Below are positions 33,554 to 42,063 of a stretch of DNA of 64,000 nucleotides, one piece after another (the stretch's first letter is position 1; the number at the start of each line of letters is the position of its first letter). The notes below the pieces were generated by a model. The model saw only the letters and a list, made by a program, of their open reading frames with translations, did not search any database and was not told the origin of the DNA. The stretch comes from Streptomyces sp. CNQ-509 (lineage in GTDB: Bacteria > Actinomycetota > Actinomycetes > Streptomycetales > Streptomycetaceae): positions 3,047,501-3,111,500 of the forward strand of contig NZ_CP011492.1 in the NCBI RefSeq assembly GCF_001011035.1. Direction: 5' to 3'. Both the position numbers and the translations under genes were made by a program.

Positions 33554-36469
33554 ATGGCCCACGAAGACGAGACGAGTGCGCTGCGCTTCGCCGTGCTCGG
33601 TCCCGTCCGTGCCTGGCGCGGCGAGGAGTCCCTCCCGGTCGGTGCGCCGCAGCAGCGCGCGATGCTCGCGGCGCTGCTCCTGCGCGGCGGTCGTACGGCC
33701 ACGGCCCAGGAGCTGGTCGACGGCATCTGGGGCGAGGAGCCGCCGCCGCGCGCGGTGTCCGCCCTGCGGACGTACGCGTCCAGGCTCCGCCGGACCCTCG
33801 GCGCCGACGCCCTGGTCAGCGAGGCCGGCGGCTACGCGATCCGGGCCCACGGCACCGAGGTCGACATCGCCACCGCGGAGGAGCTGGCCCGCGCCGCCGA
33901 AACCGCCGCCGCGGCGGGCGACTTCGCCAAGGCCCGCGAGCTGTACGCGGGCGCGCTCGCCCAGTTCACCGGCGAACCGCTCGGCGGCGTGCCGGGCCCG
34001 TACGCCGACTGGCACCGCGACCGCCTCGAAGAGCTGCGCCTGTCCCTGCTGGAGCACCGCATCGAGCTGGACCTCGACGCCGCCCGGCACGCGGAGGCCG
34101 TCTCCGAGCTGACGGCGCTGACCGCGGGCCACCCTTTGCGGGAACGGTTCCGCGAGCTGCTGATGCTCGCGCTCTACCGCAGCGGCAGGCAGGCCGAGGC
34201 CCTGGCGGTCTACGCGGACACCCGCCGCCTGCTCCAGGACGAACTCGGCGTCGACCCCCGCCCGGAGCTGGCCGAACTCCAGCAGCGCATCCTCCAGGCC
34301 GACGAGGATCTGGCCGCCCCGAAGACCGAACCCCTCGCGGGCGACGCGCCGTTCCGCGTCGTACGCCCGGCGCAACTGCCGGCGACGGTCTCGGACTTCA
34401 CCGGCCGCGTCGGCGTTGTGGAGGAACTGGGCAAGGAGCTGGCGAACGCGCCGGACACGGTGATGGCGGTGTCGTCGGTCTCCGGCATCGGCGGGGTGGG
34501 CAAGACGACGCTGGCCGTGCACGTCGCGCACGCGGCGCGGGAGTCCTTCCCCGACGGCCAGCTCTACGCAGACCTCCAGGGCTCGGGCCCGTCCCCGGCC
34601 GAACCGGCCGCCGTCCTCGGCGCGTTCCTCCGCGCCCTGGGCACCCCGGACGCGGACATCCCCGAGCCGGTCGACGAACGCGCCGCGCTCTACCGCTCGG
34701 TGCTCGCGGGCCGCCGCATACTGACCCTCCTCGACAACGCCCGTGACGCCGCCCAGATCCGCCCCCTGCTCCCCGGCACGGAGGGCTGCGCGGCGCTGAT
34801 CACGTCCCGCACGAGGATGACGGACCTGGCCGGCGCGCACCACGTCGACCTGGACGTGATGGCCCCGGACGAGGCGCTGCTGCTCTTCACCCGCATCGTG
34901 GGCGCCGAACGCGTCGACCCGGAACGCGACGCCGCCATGGACGTGGTGGCCGCCTGCGGCTTCCTCCCCCTGGCCATCCGCATCGCGGCCTCCCGCCTGG
35001 CGGCACGCCGCACGTGGACGGTGTCGGTACTGGCCCGCAAGCTGTCGGACGAACACCGCCGCCTGGACGAACTCCGGGTGGGCGACCTGGCGGTGAAGGC
35101 CACGTTCGAACTGGGCTACGGCCAGCTCGAACCGGAACAGGCCCGCGCGTTCCGCCTCCTGGGCCTGGCCGACGGCCCGGACATCTCGGTTACCTCGGCG
35201 GCGGCGATCGTCGACCGTACAGCGGAGGACGCAGAGGAACTCCTGGAAGACCTGGTCGACGCCAGCCTCGTGGAATCCGCGGCCCCGGGCCGCTACCGCT
35301 ACCACGACTTGGTGCGGCTTTTCGCCCGCGACTGCGCAGAGCGCGAAGAGCCCGCGAACGAGCGCGAGGCGGCGCTGTCGCGACTGCTGGACTTCTACAT
35401 AGCCACCGCAGCCAAGGCGTACGAACTCAGTCGCCCCGGTGACACGTTGACCAAGCATCTCTCCCCGCTGAGCCTCCAGGGATTGGCCTTCGAGAGCAGG
35501 GAGGCTGCACACGACTGGCTCTTCTCGGAGGCAGCTTGCCTACTGGCTACGGTGAGGCAGCTCGCTGAAGGCAGCACCCTGGCTCGTACGGTCGATCTCC
35601 TCCTGGCCGCCAAAGATCTGGCGGAGTCGGGGGCGTACTCGCTGCAGTTCGTTCGTATGGCCACGACGGTGCTGGAAGTTGCGCAGGCCGCCGCCGACAC
35701 TCGCAGTCAAGGCCGAGCACACTTGGTGCTGACGTTCTCCCACGTATTCTCCGGCCGATTCGAACAGGCAAACGTACACGCGACGCATGCCCTACTGCTC
35801 ACACGCGCTGACGAGGACGTATGGGTAGGCGGTGAGGCGGCTAACCTCCGAGGCTTCATCGCCGACTTGCAGGGCAAGACCGGCCAGGCGAAGGAGCACC
35901 TGGAATCGGCTCTCGAGTCCTACCGTGCGGACGACAACCTGGAAGGCGAGTCGAGCGCACTCAGCAATCTCTCGCGCCTGCACCTCAGCATGGGGTTCAC
36001 GGCTTCCGCGATCGATCTCGCCGAGCAGGCTCTCACCGTCCAACGGAGGATGGGGGTGAGCTTCCGTATAGCGAACATCATGTATGCGCTCGGGATCGCG
36101 CTCACCGAAGCCGGGCGCTATGAGGACGCTTTCGCCGAGTTGCGCAAGGCCCTTGAGATCTTCCGAGAGAACCGGATGAGCCTCTGGGACGGGATGACCC
36201 TCTTCCGGATGGCCCAGGCCGAACTGGCCTGGGAGCATCCGGCGGAGTCTGCCGCCCTCGCCGAGCAGGCACTTGCCCGGCTCCAGGGCATCGGTGGCGA
36301 CTGGCACCGCGCCCACATCCTCACCGACCTCGGGCGGGCTCTCGACCAGCTTGGACAGTCGGATCGCGCCCGTGCCTGCTGGAGCGAAGCGCTTGGCCTG
36401 CACGAGAAGGCGCAGTCGCCCGACGCCGATCGCGTGCGAGCGCTTCTCGCTACCGCATCGATCTCCTGA
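33554..36469 (+). CDS. AfsR-like SARP regulator (BTAD, NB-ARC, TPR), copy 1
   Basis: ATG at 33554 after GGGGAGGGGG (frame opens at 33482 without a ribosome site). 971 residues. Winged HTH with BTAD: [21 protein letters not shown], then [35 protein letters not shown] (about 1-250). NB-ARC: P-loop [17 protein letters not shown] (about 305-321), [19 protein letters not shown] with the kinase-2 Asp pair, LITSR, and [11 protein letters not shown]. C-terminal 300 residues are a degenerate TPR set (e.g. [12 protein letters not shown]). Such proteins activate secondary-metabolite genes and bind 11-nt direct repeats; NB-ARC and TPR receive input. A 95-nt stretch (35030-35124) is identical to copy 2. 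Confidence 0.93.
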   Translation: [971 protein letters not shown]

Positions 36470-36483
36470 GCTCATCAACGGCG

Positions 36484-36570
36484 ACGTTCATCGAACGTTT
36501 ATCACCACCGGTCACCATTCTTGTCATAGGCCCGTCACCCGGGGGATGCCGGGCCGAGCGGTTGGCCGCC
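36484..36570 (+). promoter_or_regulatory. SARP-box promoter region, copy B (in front of the peptide gene)
   Basis: ACGTTCATCGA (36484-36494) and ACGTTTATCAC (36495-36505) are tandem 11-nt direct repeats, the spacing of SARP binding sites. CCATTCT...AGGCCCG...GCCGGGCCGAGCGGTTGGCCGC (36515-36569) follows and recurs at 40958-41013 with few changes. The repeats also form an ACGTTC-ATC-GAACGT inverted repeat. Start of the peptide message must lie nearby; the -10 is not clear (CATAGG near 36525 is one candidate). Confidence 0.55.
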
Positions 36571-36681
36571 TCACTATTAAGGTGATCGGCTACGCGTTAT
36601 CCGCCCGGCGGCCCGCGGGGGAGTCGCTGGGCGGTTCGCCGCTCAAGCACCGCAACCCAAACAGGGGGAGGAGTCCAGGAA

Positions 36682-36840
36682 GTGCCGGAGAACAGGGAAA
36701 ACGAGGCAACAGCCCGCAAGAAGAAGATCCAGATCGTCCCGCCCGAGGACGACATGGCAGCACCCGTGGAGACCACCGATCCGAAGACGGACGACGACTC
36801 GACCGGAGTCCCGAAACCGCTTGGTGACCACAAGCCCTGA
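36682..36840 (+). CDS. 52-residue hydrophilic peptide between the two SARP genes
   Basis: GTG at 36682 after a GGGGGAGGAG-rich ribosome site; ends TGA 36840. Sequence begins MPENRENEATARKKKIQI, continues with VPPEDDMAAPVETTDPKTDD and ends STGVPKPLGDHKP. No signal peptide, no cysteines, no hydrophobic stretch: acidic C-terminal two thirds with a short KKKIQIVPPEDD core. Too short to have appeared as a listed frame, but its ribosome site, codon-bias, tight stop followed by a hairpin at 36869, and the SARP-type promoter block support it. Position between two TPR regulators recalls peptide-sensing systems, though no export signal is visible. Confidence 0.6.
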   Translation: MPENRENEATARKKKIQIVPPEDDMAAPVETTDPKTDDDSTGVPKPLGDHKP

Positions 36841-36868
36841 GTGCTGCACGAAAACCGGCCCGAGGGGG

Positions 36869-36883
36869 GGGCCGAAACGGCCC
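36869..36883. terminator. Hairpin after the peptide gene
   Basis: GGGCCG (36869-36874), loop AAA, CGGCCC (36878-36883), inside the longer GC-rich ACCGGCCC...GGGCCG.. environment, 29 nt after the peptide stop. Marks the end of a short monocistronic message. Confidence 0.55.
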
Positions 36884-37102
36884 GGTCGTGGCAGCAAGAT
36901 GGGGACTGCTGCGGCCGGGCCTTCCTCTTGTCCCGGAGCGTGACTTGCCTTCTCTCATCCAACCCGCACGTCGACATCGGGCCGTGCGAGCCGACGCTGC
37001 TGACACGGCGCCGCGCCCCACGGCAGGCTGTCGAAACGGGACTCGGTGTACCGGAGGGGGTGGGGTACGGCTGAGGGGCGGGCCGTCGCGCGGGGTGCTG
37101 TG

Positions 37103-39949
37103 GTGTACTTCGCGGTGCTCGGGCCCGTCGCGGCGTGGCGTGGTGCCGCGCCCGTCAACGTCGGGCCCCCGCAGCAGCGCACCGTCCTCGCCGCCCTGCT
37201 CATCGGCTCCGGCCACCACGCCACCACCCACGAACTCGTCGACGCCCTCGGGGGCGAGGACCCGCCGCGCGACGCCGTCGGGACGGTACGTACACACGTC
37301 TCCCGGCTCCGCAAGGCACTCGGCCCGGACGCCGACCTCATCACCGGCCAGGCCGGCGGCTACGTCCTGCGGCCCGGAGCCGGCGCCGTGCCGGACGTGG
37401 CGATCGCCGAAGAGGCCGTCGCCCTGGCCGACGCGGCGGCGCACGACGGCGACGCCGGACGGGCCCGGTCGCTGCTCCGCGAGGCCCTCGGCCTCTGGGA
37501 CGGCGGACCGCTCGCCGGCCTGCCCGGAACGTTCGCCGAGACCGAGCGCGCGCGGCTCACCGAGTGGCGGCTGTCGCTGCTGGAGCGCCGGCTCGCCCTC
37601 GGCATCGAGTCGCACGACTACGCCGAGGCGATCTCGGAGCTGACGGCGTTGACGGCGGCGTATCCGCTGCGGGAGCGGTTCAGGGAGTTGCTGATGCTCT
37701 CGCTCTCCCGCAGCGGCCGGCAGGCCGAGGCGCTGGCGGTCTCCACGGACAGCCGGCGGCTCTCCATCGATGAGCTGGGCGTCGAGCCCGGCCCGAAGTT
37801 GGCGGAACTGCAGCAGCGGATCCTCCGGGGAGGTGAGCAGCCCGTGGCACCAGCGGCCACCACGACCGCGCGGTTGTCGCCTGCTCAGTTGCCGGCAAGA
37901 CTGGCGGACTTCACGGGCCGCGACGCGTTCGTCGACGAGCTGGGCAAGCAGTTGGAACAGGCGTCCGGCATGGTGATGGCGGTGTCGTCGGTCTCGGGCA
38001 TCGGCGGTGTCGGCAAGACGACGCTGGCCGTGCACGTGGGGCATGCGGTACGGGATTCGTTCCCGGACGGGCAGTTGTACGCGGACCTCCAGGGCGCGGG
38101 TGCGTCACCGGCGGAACCGGCCGCCGTCCTCGGCTCGTTCCTCCGTTCGCTGGGCACCCCGGACGCCGAGATCCCCGAGCCGCTGGAGGAACGCGCCGCG
38201 CTCTTCCGGTCGACGCTCGCGGGCCGCCGCGTCCTGACCCTGCTCGACAACGCCCGCGACGCCGCCCAGGTACGCCCCCTCCTGCCCGGCACGGAGGGCT
38301 GCGCCGCGGTGATCACCTCCCGCGCCCGCATGACGGACCTGGCCAGCGCCCACCACGTGGACCTCGACGTGATGGCCCCGGACGAAGCGCTGCTGCTCTT
38401 CACCCGCATCGTCGGCGCCCACCGCGTCACCCCGGAGCGCAACGCGGCGATGGACGTCGTCGCGGCCTGCGGCTTCCTGCCCCTGGCGATACGCATCGCC
38501 GCCTCCCGGCTGGCCGCCCGCCGCACGTGGACGGTCTCCGTCCTGGCCCGCAAGCTGTCGGACGAACACCGCCGCCTGGACGAACTCCGGGTGGGCGACC
38601 TGGCGGTGAAGGCCACGTTCGAACTGGGCTACGGCCAACTGGAACCGGAACAGGCCCGCGCGTTCCGCCTCCTGGGCCTGGCCGACGGTCCGGACATCTC
38701 GCTGAGCGCGGCGGCCGCGATCCTGGACCGTACGGAGGACGACGCGGAAGACCTCCTGGAAACCCTGGTGGACACCAGCCTCCTGGAATCCGCAGCCCCG
38801 GGCCGCTACCGCTACCACGACCTCCTCCGCCTCTTCGCCCGCGCCTGCGCACACCGCGAGGAACCGGAAGCGGAACGGGACGCCGCGCAGTCACGTCTCC
38901 TGGACCACTACCTCGCCGCCGCCGCCCGCGTGTACGAACTCGGCCGCCCCGGCGACACGCTGGTCAAGCACCTCAGCCCGGTGGTCCACGCCGGCCCGTG
39001 TTTCGACGACCGTCAGGCGGCACAGGACTGGCTCTTCAGCGAAGCGGAGTGCCTGCTCGCCGCCGTGCGCCAGTTCGCCCACGGCGACTCGCTGCCGCGC
39101 ACGGTCGGTCTGCTGCTCGCCACCAAGGACCTCGCGGAGTCCGGCCTCTACTCCCCTCGGTTCGTGCCCCTGGCCACGGCCGTGATCCAGGCGGCGGAGC
39201 AGCGGGGCGACATCCGCAGCCAGGCCCGTGCCCACGTCGTTCTGTCGTCGGCCCACCAGTTCACGGGCCGGTTCGAACTGTCGTACGAGCACGCGGGTCA
39301 CGCCTGTCGCCTGGCCGGTGCCTGCAACGACATCTGGACGGCCGGCGAGGCCGCGAACGACCGCGGGGTCACGGCTTCCCTTCTGGGAAACCTGGACGAC
39401 GCCCGGTACTACCTGGACCAGGCCCTTGTCGCCTACCGCGCGGACGGGAACCTGAATGGGGAGTCCTACGCGCTGGGCAATCTTGCGCGCGTACATCTCG
39501 ACGCGGGTGCTACGGCTACGGCAATCGAAATGGCCCAGCAGACCGTGGAGATCGATCGGCAGGCCGGTGCACTGCTCCGCATGGCATGCAGCAGATATCA
39601 CCTGGCCATCGCGCTCAACCAGGCCAACCGCCACCTGGGCGCCCTCACCCAACTGGACCTGGCGGTCGCCACCTTCCGTGAGGACCGCATGGGGCTGTGG
39701 GAGGGCCTTGCCCACTTCCGTATCGCGCAGGTTCACCTCTCCATGCGGCAACCGGCCGAGGCCGCTTCGTACGCCGAGAAGGCCCTCTCCCGGTTCCGCG
39801 GCATCGGCGGCGACTGGCACCGCGGCAGCGTCCTCACCGTGCTCGGCCGCGCCCTCGGCGAACTCGGCCAGCGCGACCGGGCACAGGCGTGCCTGTCCGA
39901 GGCGCGCGAACTCCGCGAGTCCGGATCGACACAAGCCCAGCAGGGCTGA
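37103..39949 (+). CDS. AfsR-like SARP regulator (BTAD, NB-ARC, TPR), copy 2
   Basis: Several GTGs compete; 37103 ([14 protein letters not shown]) is preferred because CGGGG stands 7 nt before and it starts the HTH as in copy 1; 37046 is the furthest upstream. About 948 residues. Same order: winged HTH/BTAD (1-240), NB-ARC with [17 protein letters not shown], TPR tail. It is strikingly close to copy 1 in the NB-ARC block ([20 protein letters not shown] and on for 70 residues identical), more diverged in the HTH and in the TPR tail, as if target and sensor had separated while the switch was homogenised. Regulates unknown genes, probably local ones. Confidence 0.93.
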   Translation: [948 protein letters not shown]

Positions 39950-40234
39950 GCCCCGCCCCCGTCCCATGCGCCGGCCCCGCGGGATGGCGCTGGTCGCGGC
40001 GATGGCGGCATTGCTGGGGGACGGTACGCCGTGAGGGTCGCTCAGCCCGGCGGGATGGACGCCAGCAGCGCACCCGCGCGACCCGCACGGGTCCCAGCCA
40101 CCGGCGCGCCCTCTCCGGATAACTCCGCGCGCTCACCCTCGGACATCGCCACCCCCTGTCCAGTCCCGCGCACACAGTCTGCGGCACCCCGGGCACCCCC
40201 GTCACCGGCCCCTTTCCGACAGCCGGCCGGGCCG

Positions 40235-40256
40235 ATTGACAGCGGATTGACGGCCT
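40235..40256 (+). promoter_or_regulatory. Tandem 11-nt direct repeat before the HTH gene
   Basis: ATTGACAGCGG (40235-40245) directly followed by ATTGACGGCCT (40246-40256): 8 of 11 bases equal. Direct repeats with 11-nt spacing are SARP-box like; it is 50 nt before the ATG at 40307. The TTGACA/TTGACG cores could also be -35 elements; a matching -10 is not clear. Confidence 0.45.
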
Positions 40257-40306
40257 CCGACGCACCATCCACAGCATGTCCATGGGCATCCGGTTCGCTG
40301 GACGGC

Positions 40307-40630
40307 ATGAGCGACTCGACTCCCCGGAAAGAATCGCACGCACACGGTCTCCGTCTCGTCGTCGGCGCGTTCCCGGACGAGCTGTTCACCCCGCGGCGCC
40401 CCGCTCCCCCGCCGCCTCATCTGGTGCCGGTGCTGGCCGAGTTGTCGCGCGGTACGCCCGGCACGGTCGCCTGCCGCAATCTGCGCATGTCCCCACGCAC
40501 GTACAGCAGGCGGGTGGCGGAACTGCTGGAGTGCCTGGGCGCGCAGAGCAGGTTCCAGGGCGGGGCGCAGGCGGTACGGCGGGGGTGGCTCGTCGGGGCG
40601 TGCCTCGCCGGCACGGCGGAGGGAGGGTGA
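40307..40630 (+). CDS. Short protein with LuxR-type HTH
   Basis: ATG at 40307 (the open frame continues upstream to 40031, but that part is Ala/Pro/Ser shadow). 107 residues. The C-terminal half LVPVLAELSRGTPGTVACRNLRMSPRTYSRRVAELLECLGAQSRFQGG is a GerE/LuxR-like HTH of the kind ending large regulators; the N-terminal 50 residues have no receiver or sensor domain. Thus it is either a free-standing HTH regulator or the end of a lost larger gene. Located after SARP copy 2 and behind a predicted SARP box. Confidence 0.6.
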   Translation: MSDSTPRKESHAHGLRLVVGAFPDELFTPRRPAPPPPHLVPVLAELSRGTPGTVACRNLRMSPRTYSRRVAELLECLGAQSRFQGGAQAVRRGWLVGACLAGTAEGG

Positions 40631-40912
40631 GGGGGCGGCGGCGGATTCGCGGCTCGCCGTCTCTCCCGTGCCGTTTCAGCTACGGGCGGCCCTGCCCCCG
40701 CAGCGCGCGCAGCGGCACGGCGGCCAGCGCCCCGGCAGCGGCACCGGGTCGCCGTCCGAGGGCCGGTAGCGCATACGGCTCACGGGGCCGCGGCGGCCGG
40801 ACCGCGAGACGTGCGCAATGCCGGCGATTACTCGCCAATGTCCAACTCCCTTGCGGCGGCGCCCCGTACGCCACGGCCGCACCGTCCGCGCGCCGGCCCC
40901 GGGGGGCGCTGA

Positions 40913-41013
40913 ACGTAAGCTTGACGTGGGCATTAATGAAACGTTGATCGGGCCCTGCCATTCTCTTTTCAGGCCCGCAACAGGGGGAAAAGCCGGGCCG
41001 AGCGGTCGGCCGC
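40913..41013 (+). repeat. Second copy (A) of the SARP-box/promoter block
   Basis: ACGTAAGCTTG (from 40913) and ACGTGGGCATT (from 40924) are 11-nt spaced; ATGAAACGTTGATC then matches ATCGAACGTTTATC of copy B. CCATTCT...AGGCCCG...GCCGGGCCGAGCGGTCGGCCGC (40958-41013) matches 36515-36569, the last 22 bases differing at one position. No peptide ORF follows; a hairpin at 41043 does. Confidence 0.65.
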
Positions 41014-41042
41014 TTTCTACACCGATGAGGTGAGCGGCCCAC

Positions 41043-41091
41043 ACGGTGCCCGTCCGATGACCATCAGGGGAAGTCGTCGGACGGGCACCGT
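41043..41091. terminator. Strong hairpin, terminator or attenuator
   Basis: ACGGTGCCCGTCCGA (41043-41057) pairs perfectly with TCGGACGGGCACCGT (41077-41091), 15 bp, 19-nt loop, then CCTCGTTTC. It lies between promoter copy A and the methyltransferase at 41152, so a transcript from the promoter would end here (small RNA) or be attenuated. Confidence 0.65.
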
Positions 41092-41151
41092 CCTCGTTTC
41101 CGGACGCGGTCACGTACGGTCGGGCTCCTCGGGCGGGAAGGGGCGACGCGC

Positions 41152-41979
41152 ATGGAGCGGGACGTACGGTCCGTGGAGGACGTACTGCGGCTGCTGGACG
41201 GGATGTTCGAGGCCGGCGCGGACCGGTGGAGCGACCGGGGCGGCGGCTGGTGGGACGCCTTCTACGCGAACCGCGAGCGGGAAGTCCCGTTCTTCGCCGC
41301 CAAGCCCGACGAGAACCTCGCCGCGTACCTCGACCGCGGCCTCGTCGCCCCCGGCCGGGCCCTCGACCTCGGCAGCGGCCCCGGGCGCAACGCGGTCTTC
41401 CTCGCCGGGCGCGGCTTCGACGTCGAGGCCGTCGACCTCTCCGCCACGGCCGTCGCGTGGGGCGAGGAGCGGGCGCGGGAGGCGGGGGTGGGGGTGCGGT
41501 TCCACTGCGGCGACGCCTTCGACCGGGTACGCGCCGAGCCCCACGCCGTGCGTGCCGATGCGGGACCCGTACGCGAAGAGCCCGGTCCCGCACGCGCGGA
41601 CGCCGATCGCGCCGGGCCGCCGCGCGGCGGCCCGTACGACCTCGTCTACGACTCCGGCTGCTTCCACCACCTGCCCCCGCACCGCCGCGTCAGCTACCTC
41701 GCCCTCCTGCGCGCGCACGTCGCCCCCGGCGGGCACTTCGGCCTCGCCTGCTTCGCGGCCGGCGCCGGCGGGATGGGCTCGGAGCTGCCCGACGCCGAGT
41801 TGTACGGGGACGGGCGGCTGCACGGCGGGCTGGCGTACACGGCGGAGTCGCTGCGGTGGATCTTCGGGGCGCTGGGGTGGGAGGAGGTCGAGCTGCGGCG
41901 GATGCGGGACGAGGGGGCGGAGTCGGCGTACTTCGGCGAGGCGTTCCTGTGGACGGCCCTGTTCCGGCGACCGGCGTGA
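41152..41979 (+). CDS. Class I SAM-dependent methyltransferase
   Basis: ATG at 41152 after GGGAAGGGG. 275 residues. ALDLGSGPGRNAVFLAGRGFDVEAVDLSATAVAW (motif I and acidic loop, about 65-100), PYDLVYDSGCFHHLPPHRR (motif IV), and HVAPGGHFGLACF. An insertion of about 35 residues with a repeated RADAGPVREEPGPARADADRAG flavour splits motifs I and IV. Substrate unknown; the preceding SARP-box block and hairpin make it a possible SARP-regulated gene. Confidence 0.87.
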   Translation: MERDVRSVEDVLRLLDGMFEAGADRWSDRGGGWWDAFYANREREVPFFAAKPDENLAAYLDRGLVAPGRALDLGSGPGRNAVFLAGRGFDVEAVDLSATAVAWGEERAREAGVGVRFHCGDAFDRVRAEPHAVRADAGPVREEPGPARADADRAGPPRGGPYDLVYDSGCFHHLPPHRRVSYLALLRAHVAPGGHFGLACFAAGAGGMGSELPDAELYGDGRLHGGLAYTAESLRWIFGALGWEEVELRRMRDEGAESAYFGEAFLWTALFRRPA

Positions 41980-42063
41980 GGTGCCCGGCGTGAGGCGGGC
42001 GGGGCCGTCCGGCCGCCGCCCTCCCGCGCGGCTGCGGCGGGCGCGGCCGGGTTCGCCGGCCCC

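Noticed and set aside
40042..40146. 34-residue minus-strand ORF with a TTA codon (ATG at 40146, GGGGG upstream)
   Set aside because: Could be chance; no recognisable product or conservation that can be seen.
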